This document shows, in pieces, positions 54,673 to 63,930 of a stretch of DNA of 64,000 nucleotides. The first letter of the stretch is position 1. Every line of letters starts with the position of its first letter. The stretch comes from Roseococcus sp. SYP-B2431 (lineage in GTDB: Bacteria; Pseudomonadota; Alphaproteobacteria; Acetobacterales; Acetobacteraceae), in contig NZ_SJXD01000011.1 in assembly GCF_004336745.1 (NCBI RefSeq), forward strand, positions 620,001 through 684,000. Direction: 5' to 3'. A program made the position numbers and the translations under genes. The notes under the pieces were generated by a model. That model saw only the letters and a program-made list of their open reading frames with translations, did not search any database and was not told the DNA's origin.

Positions 54673-56067
54673 TCAGTAGCTCCTGACGTCGACGATCGCG
54701 CCGGCGAGCGCGGCGGCCGCGGCCGTGGCGGGCGAGGCTAGGTGGGTGCGCGCGCCCGTGCCCTGCCGGCCCACGAAGTTGCGGTTGGAGGTGGAGACGC
54801 AGCGCGCGCCGTCGGGCACGGTTTCGCCATTGGCGGCCACGCAGAGCGCGCAGCCCGGCTCGCGCCATTCGAAGCCGGCCTCGGTGAAGCGGTGGTGCAG
54901 GCCCTCGGCCTCGGCCTCGGCCTTCACCATCTCGCTGCCGGGGACAACCCAGGCGGTGACGTGCTCGGCTTTCCGGCGCCCCTTGATGACCTCGGCCGCC
55001 GCCCGCAGGTCGGACAGGCGGGAATTGGTGCAGCTGCCGATGAAGACCCAGTCTACCCTGGTGCCGGCCAGCTTCTGGCCCGGCTCCAGCCCCATGTAGC
55101 GCAGCGCAGCCTCCAGCCCGGCCCGGCGGCTCGGCGCCGTCTCCTCCATGAGGGGCACATGGCCGGTGACGTCCGACACCATCTCGGGGCTGGTGCCCCA
55201 GGTGATCTGCGGCGCGAGCTCGGCCATGTCGATCACCTCGTCGCGGGTGAAGCGCGCCTCCGGGTCGGAGGGCACCTTGCGCCAGTCGGCCAGCGCGGCG
55301 TCCCATAGCGCGCCCTTGGGCGCGAAGGGACGGCCGGCGAGGTACTGGAAGGTCGTATCGTCGGGCGCGACCATGCCCGTCTTCGCGCCCATCTCGATGG
55401 ACAGGTTGCAGAGGGTCAGCCGCTCCTCGACGCTCATCGCGCGCACCGCGCTGCCGGCATATTCCATGGCCATGCCGGTGCCCGCCGCGGCGCCGAAGCG
55501 GCCGATGGCGGCGAGGATCATGTCCTTCGCCGTCACGCCCGCGGGACGCACCCCCTCGTAGCGGATGCGGAAGGTGCCGGGGCGGCGCTGCGGCAGGGTC
55601 TGGGTGGCCAGCGCATGCACCAGCTCGCTGGAGCCGATCCCGAAGGCCACGGCGCCCACGCCGCCATTGGTGCAGGTGTGGCTGTCGCCGCAGGCCAGGG
55701 TCAGCCCGGGCAGCACGATGCCCTGCTCGGGTGCCACGACATGCACGATGCCGTTGCCCGGCGTGCCGATGTCGAAGATCCGCACGCCCTCATACGCGGC
55801 GCGCTCGCGCAGCGAGGCGAGAAGCTTCGCGCCTTGCGGATAGGTGTGCTCGGTGCGGCCCGGCGCGCTGGAAAGGGCATGGTCGGGCACGGCGAAGACC
55901 TTGCCCGGCTCGGCCACGCGGCGGCCCTTCTCGGCCAGCTCCCGCATGGCGCGGCCGCCGCTGAGATCGTGCACCAGCAGCCGGTCGAGATAGAGCAGGG
56001 ACCAGCCCTCGCCGAGATCGGCGACGACACGGCTGTCCCAGATGCGGTCGAACATGGTGGTCGCCAT
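54673..56067 (-). CDS. leuC: 3-isopropylmalate dehydratase large subunit
   Basis: LeuC carries the [4Fe-4S] cluster of isopropylmalate isomerase, which converts 2- to 3-isopropylmalate. The 464 residues include CGDSHTCTNGGVG, GSCTNSR (first cluster cysteine) and EPGCALC (other two). The frame is open far upstream, but ATG 56067 is preceded by GGAGGAG at proper spacing and gives the family N-terminus MATTMFDRIWDSRVV, so it is used. leuC is the first gene of the leuCDB operon. The NMT1-like gene lies 34 bp upstream on the same strand. Confidence 0.95.
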   Translation of the reverse strand: MATTMFDRIWDSRVVADLGEGWSLLYLDRLLVHDLSGGRAMRELAEKGRRVAEPGKVFAVPDHALSSAPGRTEHTYPQGAKLLASLRERAAYEGVRIFDIGTPGNGIVHVVAPEQGIVLPGLTLACGDSHTCTNGGVGAVAFGIGSSELVHALATQTLPQRRPGTFRIRYEGVRPAGVTAKDMILAAIGRFGAAAGTGMAMEYAGSAVRAMSVEERLTLCNLSIEMGAKTGMVAPDDTTFQYLAGRPFAPKGALWDAALADWRKVPSDPEARFTRDEVIDMAELAPQITWGTSPEMVSDVTGHVPLMEETAPSRRAGLEAALRYMGLEPGQKLAGTRVDWVFIGSCTNSRLSDLRAAAEVIKGRRKAEHVTAWVVPGSEMVKAEAEAEGLHHRFTEAGFEWREPGCALCVAANGETVPDGARCVSTSNRNFVGRQGTGARTHLASPATAAAAALAGAIVDVRSY

Positions 56068-56101
56068 GGGCGTTTTCCTCCTCCGGCCGTTCGTCGGCCG
56101 G

Positions 56102-57013
56102 TCAGCTCTCCGCAAGCGCTGCGACCACGATCGCATCGTCCACGCAACGAGCATAGCCCGGCTTGCGCGAAATGGCGCCGCCGCTGCGCATGGCCGATTG
56201 CAGCCGCTCGAAGGGCTCGGGCGGGAAATGCGGATCGGCCGTCCAGATGCCCAGGGCACGGTAGCGCGCGATGCAGCGGGCCAGCAGCGCGGGGTCCATC
56301 CCGGGGAAGAAGCCGGCGACGGTCGCGGCGATCTCCTCCGGTGCCGCGGCCATGAGCCATCGCTGCGTCGCGGCGAGGCCGCGGATCATGGCGCGGAACT
56401 CGGGCGCGTATTCGGCGATGTTCTGCGCGCTGGAATAGAAGGTCGTGTAGGAGGTCGGCCCGCGCGAGGCGGCGGCGTGCCAGGCGTGGCCGGTGCCCTC
56501 GGCCTCCATCTGGCTGACGAAGGGCTCGAAGAGCTGCGCGACGTCGAGCCGGCCCTCGGCGACAGCCGCGGCGTTCTCGCCCATGGATCTGTCGGTGATC
56601 CGCCTCACGCTGTCCGGGTCGAGGCCGGCGCGGCGGATGTCGTCCTGCAGCGTCCACCAGGGCGTCGGCACCTCGCTGACCGTGCCGAGGGTGAGCGTCG
56701 CGAGGTCGGTGAGCCGGAAATCCGGGCGCGGTTCACGGCCAACGAGGAAGAAGGGATCGCCCAGGATCGCCGCGCCGAAGTTGCGCAGCGGCGAGGCAGG
56801 ATCGGCGTCATGCGCGAGCAGGATACGCATCGGCCCGCCCCAGGCGAGATGCGCCCGCCCCTCCAGCACCGAGTCCTTCGCGAGCGAGGGCTGCGTGCCG
56901 GAGACCAGCTCCACGCTCACGCCCTGCTCCTTATAAGCATTACGGGCCAGCGCCGCGTAGAAGGGGACGTAGAAGACGGCCCGGAAGGGTTCCTGCAATC
57001 GGATCTGGCGCAT
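56102..57013 (-). CDS. NMT1/THI5-like substrate-binding protein without signal peptide
   Basis: The 303-residue protein resembles the NMT1/SsuA-type periplasmic binding fold: FYVPFYAALARNAYKEQGVSVEL (here FYVPFYAALARNAYKEQG) near the N-terminus is the typical first helix and strand, followed by LAWGGPMRILLAHD and a second lobe. Unusually, no signal peptide precedes the fold from ATG 57013 (or from ATG 57022), so the product may be cytoplasmic, like THI5-type enzymes or regulatory binding proteins, or the signal may have been lost. No ABC transporter genes adjoin. Ligand unknown. Confidence 0.7.
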   Translation of the reverse strand: MRQIRLQEPFRAVFYVPFYAALARNAYKEQGVSVELVSGTQPSLAKDSVLEGRAHLAWGGPMRILLAHDADPASPLRNFGAAILGDPFFLVGREPRPDFRLTDLATLTLGTVSEVPTPWWTLQDDIRRAGLDPDSVRRITDRSMGENAAAVAEGRLDVAQLFEPFVSQMEAEGTGHAWHAAASRGPTSYTTFYSSAQNIAEYAPEFRAMIRGLAATQRWLMAAAPEEIAATVAGFFPGMDPALLARCIARYRALGIWTADPHFPPEPFERLQSAMRSGGAISRKPGYARCVDDAIVVAALAES

Positions 57014-57073
57014 GGCTTGCATCGTGGCCCAAGCTCGCACACCCGCCAAGACTCGCAGCCAGAGAGGCCCCGC

Positions 57074-58021
57074 ATGCTTCGCCGCCACATCCTCGCCGCC
57101 GGCACCGCCCTGCCCTTCGCCGCGAGCGCGCAGGTCTTCACCCGGCCGCTGCGCCTGATCATCCCGGTGGGGGTGGCGGGAGTGACGGATATCGTCGGCC
57201 GCGTCCTGGCCGATGGGATGCAGCCCCTGCTCGGCCAGCCCGTGGTGCCGGAGAACGTGGTGGGTGCCGGCAGCACGGTGGGCGCCGCCGCCTTCCACCG
57301 TGCGCCGAACGACGGGACGGTGATCTACATCGGCACCAACAACCATCCGGTGATGAAGGCGGTCTATCCCAACTTCCCGCTCGATCCGGTGACGGATTTC
57401 ACGCCGCTCGCGCTGGTCGGGCGGCAGCCCTTCGTGCTCGCCGTGCATCCCGAGGTACCCGCGACGGACCTGCCCTCGCTGCTGGCCTGGCTCCGTGCGC
57501 GCGGGGAGCAGGCGAATTTCGGCTCGGCCAATCCGGGCGCCACCAACCATCTCGCGGGCGAGCTGCTGAAGCAGCTCTCGGGCACGCGCTTCACCATCGT
57601 GCCCTACCGCTCGGCCGCCAATGCCGTGCAGGACCTCGTGGCGGGGCGGATGAACCTCACCATCGACAGCCCGACCATCATGATGCCGCTGATCCGCGAC
57701 GGCCGCCTGCGCCCCATCGCGGTCAGCAGCGCCGAGGCTTCCGCGCTGGTGCCCGGCGTGCCGCCGATCGCGAGCGCCCTGCCCGGCTACGACCTCACGG
57801 CCTGGCAGGTGCTGTTCTCGCGGCCGGGCGCGCCGGCGGAGCCGCAGCGCGCCGTCCAGGCCGCCTGCGTCGCGGCGCTCGCCGATGCCGCCGTGCGCGA
57901 CCGGCTGCTGCAGGCCAATGTCGAGACCTGGCCCGATCCAAGCGCCGAGTCGGCGCGCCGGCACGTCGCGGCCGAGGTTGCGCGCTGGGCGCCCATCGTG
58001 GCGGGGATCGCGCCCGGATGA
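57074..58021 (+). CDS. Orphan TTT receptor (Bug/TctC family)
   Basis: The 315-residue periplasmic receptor has a signal peptide (MLRRHILAAGTALPFAASAQ) and the Bug landmarks LRLIIPVGVAGVTDIVGR, VVPENVVGAGSTVGA and FGSANPGATNHLAGELL, with a typical second lobe. The first-lobe loop has VGVAGVTD where most relatives have PGG, so ligand contacts may differ. ATG 57074 is used because it gives the signal peptide. No TctAB genes adjoin. It lies 79 bp before the SDR gene on the same strand and might supply substrate to the SDR-acyl-CoA dehydrogenase pathway downstream. Confidence 0.87.
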   Translation: MLRRHILAAGTALPFAASAQVFTRPLRLIIPVGVAGVTDIVGRVLADGMQPLLGQPVVPENVVGAGSTVGAAAFHRAPNDGTVIYIGTNNHPVMKAVYPNFPLDPVTDFTPLALVGRQPFVLAVHPEVPATDLPSLLAWLRARGEQANFGSANPGATNHLAGELLKQLSGTRFTIVPYRSAANAVQDLVAGRMNLTIDSPTIMMPLIRDGRLRPIAVSSAEASALVPGVPPIASALPGYDLTAWQVLFSRPGAPAEPQRAVQAACVAALADAAVRDRLLQANVETWPDPSAESARRHVAAEVARWAPIVAGIAPG

Positions 58022-58100
58022 TCTCCGGCCGCTGGCCGGGTTGACCATCCGGCCCCCGCCCCCGATCTTCCCGCGCCGCTGCACTGCGGGAGGATCGATC

Positions 58101-58835
58101 GTGTTTTCGCTTGAAGGCCGCAGAGCCTTCGTCACCGGGGCCTCGGGCCTTCTGGGCGGTCATTTCGCCCGCGTGCTGCACGGGGCCGGGGCCGAGGTTG
58201 TGCTCGCCGCGCGCCGCATCGAGGCCTGCGAGGCGCTGGCCGCCGAGCTGGGCTCCCGCGCCAGCGCCGTCCGCCTCGACGTGCAGGACGAAGCGAGCAT
58301 CGCCGCCGCCCTGGACGGCCCGGTCTGCGACATCCTGGTCAACAATGCCGGCATCGCCGCCACGCGCCCCTTCCTGGAGCAGACCGCCGAGGACTGGGAC
58401 CAGGTGGTGGATGTGAACCTGCGAGGGGCCTTTTTCGTCGCCCAGGCCGCGGCGAAGCGGATGGCGGCCGCGAGATCCGGCGGGTCGATCATCAACATCG
58501 CCTCCATCCTGGGGCTGCGCGTGATTTCGGGAGTGGCGGGCTACACCTCGGCCAAGGCGGGGCTGATCCAGCTCACGCGGCAGATGGCGGTCGAGCTGGC
58601 GCGCCATTCCATCCGGGTGAACGCCATCGCGCCGGGCTATGTCGCCTCCGACCTCAATGCCGAGTTCTTCGCCTCCGAAGGCGGGCAGGCCATGATCCGC
58701 CGGATCCCGCAGCGCCGCCTCGGTAGGCCGGAGGACCTCGACGGCGCGCTGCTGCTGCTGGCCTCGGCGGCGGGCGCACATATGACGGGGTCGGTCATCA
58801 CCGTCGATGGCGGCCATTCCATCAATCCGATCTGA
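58101..58835 (+). CDS. SDR oxidoreductase, first gene of an lva-like block
   Basis: A 244-residue classical short-chain dehydrogenase: cofactor motif TGASGLLGG (12-20), NNAG (about 80), the catalytic serine in NIASILG, and YTSAKAG with the catalytic Tyr and Lys (about 155-159). The start is GTG 58101, preceded by GGGAGGATCGATC, since no ATG fits before the Rossmann fold. In Pseudomonas the lva operon has an SDR (LvaD) that reduces levulinyl-CoA to 4-hydroxyvaleryl-CoA, and the three following genes here correspond to other members. The match of this SDR to LvaD is inferred from context only. Confidence 0.85.
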   Translation: MFSLEGRRAFVTGASGLLGGHFARVLHGAGAEVVLAARRIEACEALAAELGSRASAVRLDVQDEASIAAALDGPVCDILVNNAGIAATRPFLEQTAEDWDQVVDVNLRGAFFVAQAAAKRMAAARSGGSIINIASILGLRVISGVAGYTSAKAGLIQLTRQMAVELARHSIRVNAIAPGYVASDLNAEFFASEGGQAMIRRIPQRRLGRPEDLDGALLLLASAAGAHMTGSVITVDGGHSINPI

Positions 58836-58845
58836 AGGCAGTTCC

Positions 58846-60051
58846 ATGGACTTCACCCTCGACCCCAAGAGCGAAGCCAAGCGCCAGGCCGTGCGCGCCT
58901 TCGTCAACGACCGGCTGATCCCGCTGGAGGGCGACCGCGCGAATTACGACGAGCACGAGAATATCTCGCCCGCGCTGCTGAGGACGCTGCGCGCCGAGGT
59001 GAAGGCCGCGGGTCTCTGGTGCCTGCAGCTGCCGGAGGAGATCGGCGGCCAGGGCCTGCCCTTCACGGGCATGGCCGCCTGCTACGAGGAGATGAATCGC
59101 TCCATCTTCGGCCCCGTCTGCTTCAACTCAGCGGCGCCCGACGACGGCAACATGATGGTGATGAACAAGGTCGCCACCCAGGCCCAGAAGGACTGGTGGA
59201 TGATGCCGGTCGTGCGCGGCGAGGTGCAGTCCAGCTTCGCCATGACCGAGCCAGGGGGCGCCGGCTCCGACCCGGGCATGACCTACACCACGGCCGAGCG
59301 CGTCGGGAACGACCGCTGGAAGATCAACGGGCGGAAGTGGTTCATCACGGGAGCGGGCGAGAGCAAGCACTTCATCCTGATGGCCAGGACCAGCGACGAT
59401 CCGCGCAAGGGCCTCACCGCCTTCCTCTTCCACGCCGACACGCCCGGCTGGAAGATCGAGCGCCGCGTCCCGATCATGGGCCCCGAGGAGCATGGCGGCC
59501 ATTGCGAGATCAGCTTCGAAGGGCTGGAGATCCCTGACGAGAACCGCCTCATGGGCGTGGGCGACGGGCTGAAGCTGACGCAGATCCGCCTCGGCCCCGC
59601 GCGTCTCACCCATTGCATGCGCTGGACCGGCATGGGGCGCCGGGCGCTGGAGATCGCGCAGGCCCACACCGAGGAGCGCTCCACCTTCGGGTTGAAGCTG
59701 GCCGACCGGGAATCCGTGCAGATGATGGTGGGCGAGGCGGCGATGCAGCTCGACATCAGCCGGCTGCTCACCATGCGCGCGGCCTGGAGGCTCGACCAGG
59801 GCGACTTCGCGCGCAAGGAGGTCAGCATGGCCAAGATCGTCGCCGCCGACGCGCTCCACAAGGCGGCCGACACGGCGCTGCAGCTCCTGGGGGCCAAGGG
59901 CTATTCGAAGGACACGCCGGTCGAGTGGATGTACCGCTACGCGCGCCAGGCGCGGCTGGTGGACGGCGCCTCGGAGGTGCACCGCATGGTGCTCGCCAAC
60001 TTCCTGCGGCGCGAGGGCGGCGGGTTCTTCGCCTGGGGCCATCATGGATGA
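58846..60051 (+). CDS. Acyl-CoA dehydrogenase family protein (LvaC/ACAD11-like context)
   Basis: The 401-residue flavoprotein has the family segments FAMTEPGGAGSDP (130s), WFITGAGESKHFILMART, ERSTFGLKLADRESVQ and the C-terminal YRYARQARLVDGASEVHR. In the ACAD11/LvaC group the enzyme cooperates with a phosphotransferase: a 4-hydroxyacyl-CoA is phosphorylated and the phosphate eliminated. The next gene encodes exactly such a kinase-like protein, overlapping this stop by 8 bases. The context therefore favours 4-hydroxyacyl-CoA processing over ordinary beta-oxidation, but ordinary dehydrogenation is not excluded. Confidence 0.88.
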   Translation: MDFTLDPKSEAKRQAVRAFVNDRLIPLEGDRANYDEHENISPALLRTLRAEVKAAGLWCLQLPEEIGGQGLPFTGMAACYEEMNRSIFGPVCFNSAAPDDGNMMVMNKVATQAQKDWWMMPVVRGEVQSSFAMTEPGGAGSDPGMTYTTAERVGNDRWKINGRKWFITGAGESKHFILMARTSDDPRKGLTAFLFHADTPGWKIERRVPIMGPEEHGGHCEISFEGLEIPDENRLMGVGDGLKLTQIRLGPARLTHCMRWTGMGRRALEIAQAHTEERSTFGLKLADRESVQMMVGEAAMQLDISRLLTMRAAWRLDQGDFARKEVSMAKIVAADALHKAADTALQLLGAKGYSKDTPVEWMYRYARQARLVDGASEVHRMVLANFLRREGGGFFAWGHHG

Positions 60052-61045
60052 AGCCCGCCGCGCGGCGCTGAACGCCTGGCTGTCGCAGGCGGCCGGCACG
60101 CCCGTCGAGATCGGCGCGGCCTCCCTGCTCTCCGGCGGCGCGATCCAGCAGAACTGGGCGATTTCCGTGACGCGGGGCGGTGCTGCCGAGGAATGGGTGC
60201 TGCGGACGGACAACGCGGCGACGCTCACCGTCTCGCTGCCGCGCACGGCGGAATACGCGCTGCTGCGCGCCGCTTTCTCCGCCGATGTGACTGTGCCGGA
60301 ACCGCTGTTTTGCTGCGAGGACGCCTCGATCATAGGCGCGCCCTTCTTCGTGATGCGGCGCGTCCCGGGCACGGCGACGGCCTTCCGCCTCGCGAAGCTG
60401 GCGGCCGCCCTGGGCGGCGATGCGGAACTGGTCCGCCATGCGGGCAAGGAGATGGCCCGCATCCACAGCATCGTGCCGCCGCGCGACGACCTGGCCTTCC
60501 TCGGCGCCCCCCCTGCCGATGCGGGCGTGGAGTTCGTCCGCGCGATGCGCGAGCGCCTCGACGCCGCCGGCACGCCCCGTCCCGTCCTGGAATGGGGGCT
60601 TTTCGCGCTGGAGCGGCACCCCGTGCCTCCGCTGGCGCCCGTGCTCTGCCACAACGACTTCCGGACCGGGAACCTGATGGTTGAGGGCCACGCCGTGACC
60701 GCCGTGCTGGACTGGGAGTTCGCGGCCTGGGGCGATCCGCATGCCGATCTCGGCTGGTTCTGCGCGCCCTGCTGGCGCTTCGGGAACCTGGCGCTCGAGG
60801 CCGGCGGCCTCGGCCCGCGCGCGGCGCTGCTGGAGGGCTACGGCCCGGCGGCCGATCCCTCCCGCCTGCCCTTCTGGGAGCTGGCCGCCAGCATCCGCTG
60901 GGCGGTCATCGCCGCCGACCAGGGCGCCCGCCACCTCTCCGGCCAGGAGCGCGGGCTGGAGCTGGCGCTGACCGCGCATATCATTCCCGAGCTGGAGCTC
61001 GATATCCTGCGCCAGGTGGAGGACCTCGATGCTCGAAGCGCCTGA
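60044..61045 (+). CDS. Phosphotransferase family protein (LvaA-like kinase)
   Basis: The 333-residue protein has the aminoglycoside-phosphotransferase fold, with VLCHNDFRTGNLMV (200-213; H203, D205 and N210) as catalytic loop and LDWEFAAWGDPHADLGWF (222-239) as the metal-binding loop. In the Pseudomonas lva operon the homologous LvaA phosphorylates 4-hydroxyvaleryl-CoA; the eukaryotic ACAD10/11 proteins fuse the same kinase to an acyl-CoA dehydrogenase. The ATG overlaps the dehydrogenase gene and the stop overlaps the DUF6285 gene by 17 bases, so the genes are tightly coupled. An antibiotic kinase is unlikely given the context. Confidence 0.85.
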   Translation: MDEARRAALNAWLSQAAGTPVEIGAASLLSGGAIQQNWAISVTRGGAAEEWVLRTDNAATLTVSLPRTAEYALLRAAFSADVTVPEPLFCCEDASIIGAPFFVMRRVPGTATAFRLAKLAAALGGDAELVRHAGKEMARIHSIVPPRDDLAFLGAPPADAGVEFVRAMRERLDAAGTPRPVLEWGLFALERHPVPPLAPVLCHNDFRTGNLMVEGHAVTAVLDWEFAAWGDPHADLGWFCAPCWRFGNLALEAGGLGPRAALLEGYGPAADPSRLPFWELAASIRWAVIAADQGARHLSGQERGLELALTAHIIPELELDILRQVEDLDARSA

Positions 61046-61358
61046 CGCGGCCGACCTCCTCGCCACCGCCCGCGACTCCCTCCTGCAGAAGCTGCTGCCG
61101 GCCCTGCCCGCCCATCTGCACTACGAGGCCCGGATGGCGGCGAACGCCATCGCCATCGCGTCGCGGGCCATCCCGGCCGACCCGGCGCCCCTGGCAGCGC
61201 GGCTGGCGGAGCTGGCGGAGGACGCGGCCGGGTTCGCGGCGCGTATCCGGGCGGGCGAATTCGCACCGGGGGCGCCGCGCCATGCCGAGGCCGCCGCGCT
61301 GCTGCGCGACATGGCGCGGCTGCGCTGCTCGGTGAGCGCACCGCGCGCCTTGCGGTAG
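61029..61358 (+). CDS. DUF6285 small protein (LvaB-like partner of the kinase)
   Basis: The 109-residue, mostly helical acidic protein begins PDAADLLATARDSLLQKLLPALP and continues HYEARMAANAIAIASRAI, the pattern I associate with DUF6285. Such proteins sit next to phosphotransferases; in the lva operon the small protein LvaB is needed for activity of the kinase LvaA. The position and overlap of its start with the kinase gene support the same partnership here. It is the last gene of the unit; 129 bp of convergent gap follow, containing a 10-bp direct repeat (CGATCGGGAG at 61359 and 61392) and nothing else I can name. Confidence 0.75.
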   Translation: MLEAPDAADLLATARDSLLQKLLPALPAHLHYEARMAANAIAIASRAIPADPAPLAARLAELAEDAAGFAARIRAGEFAPGAPRHAEAAALLRDMARLRCSVSAPRALR

Positions 61359-61487
61359 CGATCGGGAGCATCGCGCACAGCCTCGCCCCGACGATCGGGA
61401 GACGCGCCATGGTCCGCTCGCCGGAGGAGGCGCGCTCACCCGTTTCGGCCTGCGGATCTGAGCGGCAGCGCACGAGACTCGCCGCCC

Positions 61488-63803
61488 CTACTGCGCCCGC
61501 ACCTGCTTCAGGAACGCGCCGGCCTTGTCGCGCAGCACGCCCGCCTGGAGCGCCAGGTCGTTCGAGGCCTCCAGCACCTCGCCCGCCGACCGTCCGGTCT
61601 CGCCGGAGGCCCCGCGCACGTCGTTGATGCGCCGGGTGACGGCGCCGGTGCCCTCGGCCACCAGCGAGGCGCTGCGGGCGATTTCGCGCGTCGCGGCGCC
61701 CTGCTCCTCCACCGCGGCGGCGATGGCGGTCGTGACCTCGTTCATCCGCTCGATGGTGAGGCTGATGGAGCGAAGCGCGGTCACCGCCTGTTCGGTCGTG
61801 CCCTGGATGCCGCCGATCTGGGCGGCGATCTCCTCCGTGGCCTTCGCGGTCTGGGCGGCGAGATTCTTCACCTCGCTCGCCACGACCGCGAAGCCCTTCC
61901 CCGCCTCGCCGGCGCGCGCCGCCTCGATCGTGGCATTGAGCGCGAGCAGGTTGGTCTGCCCCGCGATGTCGCTGATCAGCCGCACCACGTCGCCGATCCG
62001 GCTGGCCGCCTGGGCCAGGCCCTGGACGGTGCCGTCGGTGGCCCGCGCCTCGTCGGCCGCGGCGCGCGCCACCTGGGCGCCCTCGGCCACCTGGCGGGTG
62101 ATCTCGGCCACGCTGGCGGCCAGCTCTTCCGCACTGGCCGCCACCGCCTGCACGTCGGCCTCCGCACGGACCGAAGCCTCCGCCACCGCCTCGGCCTCGC
62201 GGCCGGAGGTCGCGGCCGAGCCGGAGAGGACGTTCGCCGATTGCTGCATCTGACCCGCCGCCGTCGCGACCGCGTCCACCACCCCGCCGATCTCCTGCTC
62301 GAAGTTGTCCGCCAGCTGCGACTGCGCGGTGGCCAGGGTCCAGACCAGCATGGGCGCCACGTATTCGCCGCCGCGGTCCCGGATGGCGGTGACGTTGAGA
62401 TCCATCATCTGGTCCGCGATGGCGAAGCGGGAGCGGTGCGGCAGGCGCGAGGCATCGGACAGGATCTCGCGCTGCCGCTCCGGATTGCTGTGGAAGATGT
62501 CGATGCTCTGGCCCAGCACGGCGTCCCCCTTCACCGGCAGATCGCCCTCGATCAGGCCCATGAGCCGCGTGCTCTCGGGGTTCATGTAGCGGATGCGGAA
62601 CTCGTCCTTCGGATCGGCCATCATCACGCCGAGCGGCATCTGCTCCAGCATCTGCTGCTGCGCGAAGGCCTTCTCCACGCCGCCGCGCAGCTCCTCCAGC
62701 GCGGTCGCGATCTGGCCGATCTCGTCGCGGCGGTCGCGGTCCGGCACGGGATCGGCCGTCTCGCCGGCCGCGATGCGGCGCACCGCGGCCGCGATCCGGC
62801 GCAAGGGCGTCCCGATCGCGCGGGCGGTGATGAAGCCAGAGAGGATCTGGATCAGCGCCACCACGGCGCCGATGATCCAGACGCTGCGCTCCAAGGCATT
62901 CATCGCCTCCGCCGCGGATCGCGCCCGGCTGCGGGCATCCGCGGCCAGCGCCGTCGTCGCGGTGCCGAAGGCGGCCGTCAGGCGCTCGCGAACCGGGTCG
63001 GTGCGGCTCGCGCGGATCTCGAGAATCCGCGCGCCGATGCCCATCAGCGCCTCCGCCTCGTCGGCCAGGCGCTGGCCGGCATTGGTGAGGCGGGTCATGT
63101 CCTGCTTTACCTCCTCCGCCGCGGCCGAGTTCAGCCGGCGGGCATGCACGCGGCCCTGGGCGGCGGAGCGGCGCACGCGGGCGCCGGAGGGCGCGTCGTC
63201 CGTCGCGAGGTAGCGCTGGATGCCGAGCCGCACCTCGTTCACCGAGGCGACGTAGGTGTTCATGACGTCGCGCAGCTCGTCGCGTGCATCGCCGCTCATG
63301 CCGAATTGGAGATTGGCTGTCGCCGCTTCCAGCGCCTGGTCGAACTCCGAGAAGCGCGGGAAGAAGTCGCGGTCGCGCTTGGCGATCAGCTCGGCCCGGG
63401 CGGCGGCCGTCTCGTCCAGGCCGCCGCGAAAGGCCGCGAGCTCGGCCTCCGCCGCCTCCAGCGGCTGGATGGCCGCAGCCGCGGTGGCCTCGCGCCGCGC
63501 CGTCTGCAGGGCCGCTGCGGCATGGTCGAGATGCGCCCGCATACGCTCCGTCTCCCGCTCGAGCTGGGCGGGATCATTGGCGAGGAGGACGCCGCGCTGG
63601 GCGCTGAGCGCCTCGCCGGCGAAGCGCGCCGCCTCGTCGGCCGCGGCGCGGGCGGCAACCGCCTGGCGCTCCGCCGCCTGCTGCTCGTCGAGCTGGCCGC
63701 TCCCGCGCGTCACCAGCAGAACGAGCATGGCCAGCAGCAGGACGGCCAGGGCGGCACTCGTGGACAGCTTTCGCCCGACCGACAGATCGCGGAAGAATCG
63801 CAT
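61488..63803 (-). CDS. Methyl-accepting chemotaxis protein with PAS domain
   Basis: A 771-residue chemoreceptor. Two membrane helices (about 13-33 and 305-328) flank a 270-residue helical periplasmic sensor, then a HAMP linker (330-380), a PAS-like domain (about 395-500: [21 protein letters not shown]), and a signalling coiled coil whose tip reads [21 protein letters not shown] followed by [15 protein letters not shown]. The C-terminus lacks an obvious CheR-binding pentapeptide. ATG 63803 is chosen because GAGGAGA precedes it and it gives a basic start before TM1. No other chemotaxis gene is in the window. The ligand is unknown; the PAS suggests a second, internal input. Confidence 0.9.
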   Translation of the reverse strand: MRFFRDLSVGRKLSTSAALAVLLLAMLVLLVTRGSGQLDEQQAAERQAVAARAAADEAARFAGEALSAQRGVLLANDPAQLERETERMRAHLDHAAAALQTARREATAAAAIQPLEAAEAELAAFRGGLDETAAARAELIAKRDRDFFPRFSEFDQALEAATANLQFGMSGDARDELRDVMNTYVASVNEVRLGIQRYLATDDAPSGARVRRSAAQGRVHARRLNSAAAEEVKQDMTRLTNAGQRLADEAEALMGIGARILEIRASRTDPVRERLTAAFGTATTALAADARSRARSAAEAMNALERSVWIIGAVVALIQILSGFITARAIGTPLRRIAAAVRRIAAGETADPVPDRDRRDEIGQIATALEELRGGVEKAFAQQQMLEQMPLGVMMADPKDEFRIRYMNPESTRLMGLIEGDLPVKGDAVLGQSIDIFHSNPERQREILSDASRLPHRSRFAIADQMMDLNVTAIRDRGGEYVAPMLVWTLATAQSQLADNFEQEIGGVVDAVATAAGQMQQSANVLSGSAATSGREAEAVAEASVRAEADVQAVAASAEELAASVAEITRQVAEGAQVARAAADEARATDGTVQGLAQAASRIGDVVRLISDIAGQTNLLALNATIEAARAGEAGKGFAVVASEVKNLAAQTAKATEEIAAQIGGIQGTTEQAVTALRSISLTIERMNEVTTAIAAAVEEQGAATREIARSASLVAEGTGAVTRRINDVRGASGETGRSAGEVLEASNDLALQAGVLRDKAGAFLKQVRAQ

Positions 63804-63930
63804 GGGACCAGATCTCCTCTTCGGACCCCGGTCTAGGCCGCATCCGGTTAAGAGCCGGTGAACGCGGCACCCTCTCGACTCTTCCCGCCGCCCCGGCCAG
63901 CTTGCCGCGGCAAACCCGTGAGGCCCGCCC

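Noticed and set aside
61359-61401. Direct repeat of CGATCGGGAG in the gap after the DUF6285 gene
   Set aside because: Only two 10-bp copies in a GC-rich gap; could be chance, and no T-run or dyad makes it a terminator.
61409-61627. A 72-codon frame opening in the gap between the DUF6285 gene and the chemoreceptor
   Set aside because: It runs antisense into the chemoreceptor gene and its translation is Arg/Pro/Ala-rich without any motif.
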